DNA of 64,000 nucleotides from Clostridium_AM sp963780135 (lineage in GTDB: Bacteria > Bacillota > Clostridia > Clostridiales > Clostridiaceae). The stretch covers positions 3,348,001 to 3,412,000 of the forward strand of contig CAWAAR010000003.1 of the NCBI GenBank assembly GCA_963780135.1, in the 5' to 3' direction. The position numbers and the translations under genes were made by a program. The notes below the pieces were generated by a model that was not told the DNA's origin, did not search any database, and saw only the letters and a list, made by a program, of their open reading frames with translations. This document shows positions 63,825 through 64,000 of the stretch, in pieces. Within the stretch, counting starts at the first letter, position 1. Each line of letters starts with the position of its first letter.

Positions 63825-64000
63825 TCTTGGAATAAACAATGTAAAACACAATTTTAAAAATTATGTTTCTTATTTTATAAGTACATTAACCTCAATTTTT
63901 ATTCTCATGATATTTTATTCTATGTATTATAGTAAACAAATACATTCATTTAGTTCAGATAAGGTTAAGGTTGGAGCTATTTTTAAAGCTGCAGCTTTTG
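63811..64000 (+). CDS. BceB-like ABC permease, 5' part only
   Basis: GTG 63811, 7 nt after AGGAGG, opens TLFNLGINNVKHNFKNYVS followed by a hydrophobic helix STLTSIFILMIFYSMYY. This is the start typical of FtsX-like BceB permeases (about 650 aa). It overlaps the ATPase gene by 14 nt and runs off the right edge. Confidence 0.85.
   Translation, partial: MTLFNLGINNVKHNFKNYVSYFISTLTSIFILMIFYSMYYSKQIHSFSSDKVKVGAIFKAAAF

Overview
The window looks like a chromosomal segment of a Clostridium-type anaerobic endospore former. The DNA is very AT-rich with strong AGGAGG-type ribosome sites and frequent TTG/GTG starts. It carries spore germinant-receptor genes, a chemoreceptor, an oxygen-reducing flavodiiron protein with rubredoxin, 2[4Fe-4S] and radical-SAM proteins, and clostridial X2 surface-protein modules. 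No rRNA, tRNA, CRISPR array, phage module or intact transposase was seen. Species cannot be fixed from this sequence alone.

Layout. 1-7.1 kb: the end of a sensor kinase and its NarL-type regulator, an HD-hydrolase gene broken by an in-frame TGA, a membrane protein, a Zn-ribbon protein, a GreA-like factor, a chemoreceptor and a small membrane protein. 7.3-15.5 kb (minus): a seven-gene germinant-receptor cluster in the order A-B-C-B-C-C-B, whose three C subunits lack a normal lipobox. 15.6-19.4 kb: two MerR-type promoters, one before a decayed ABC permease and one before a merR-uvrA-like resistance operon. 19.5-21.8 kb: a repeat-tailed membrane protein and a double GNAT acetyltransferase.

21.9-25.4 kb: a clear M-box (Mg2+) riboswitch with terminator, a possible 9-residue leader peptide, then a fused-permease ABC transporter and an ATPase with an extra C-terminal domain. 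No substrate-binding protein gene is present. This is the most interesting unit. 25.4-33.2 kb: a MITE-like palindrome, rhodanese, DUF1287 protein, a 7TM-PAS-GGDEF-EAL protein, an aromatic-acid-exporter-like protein, and an ArsR/DUF362-ferredoxin pair with matching palindromes. 33.2-41.8 kb: a two-gene proline-peptidase operon, DinG-like helicase, orphan UroD-type methyltransferase, and a pseudouridine synthase flanked by duplicated terminators.

41.8-52.3 kb: LysR/DUF554 divergent pair, a decayed copy of a DNA-metabolism gene, a MalT-like (LAL) regulator divergent from a 5.2-kb surface-protein gene (7-bladed propeller, CHB_HEX, nine X2, Ig, SbsA-like domain) that is frameshifted near its 3' end. 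52.6-64 kb: the intact radical-SAM/DNA-metabolism pair, an esterase, an ATPase fragment, flavodiiron protein plus rubredoxin, a C_GCAxxG_C_C protein, MFS and EamA transporters, a cupin, and the start of a Bce-type ABC transporter running off the right edge.

Gene decay is a recurring theme: a nonsense codon, a frameshift and at least five gene remnants. So are dispersed structured repeats: a roughly 200-bp folded element in three copies, a TTGAGAGTT-type palindromic MITE, and a terminator-like MITE in two copies.
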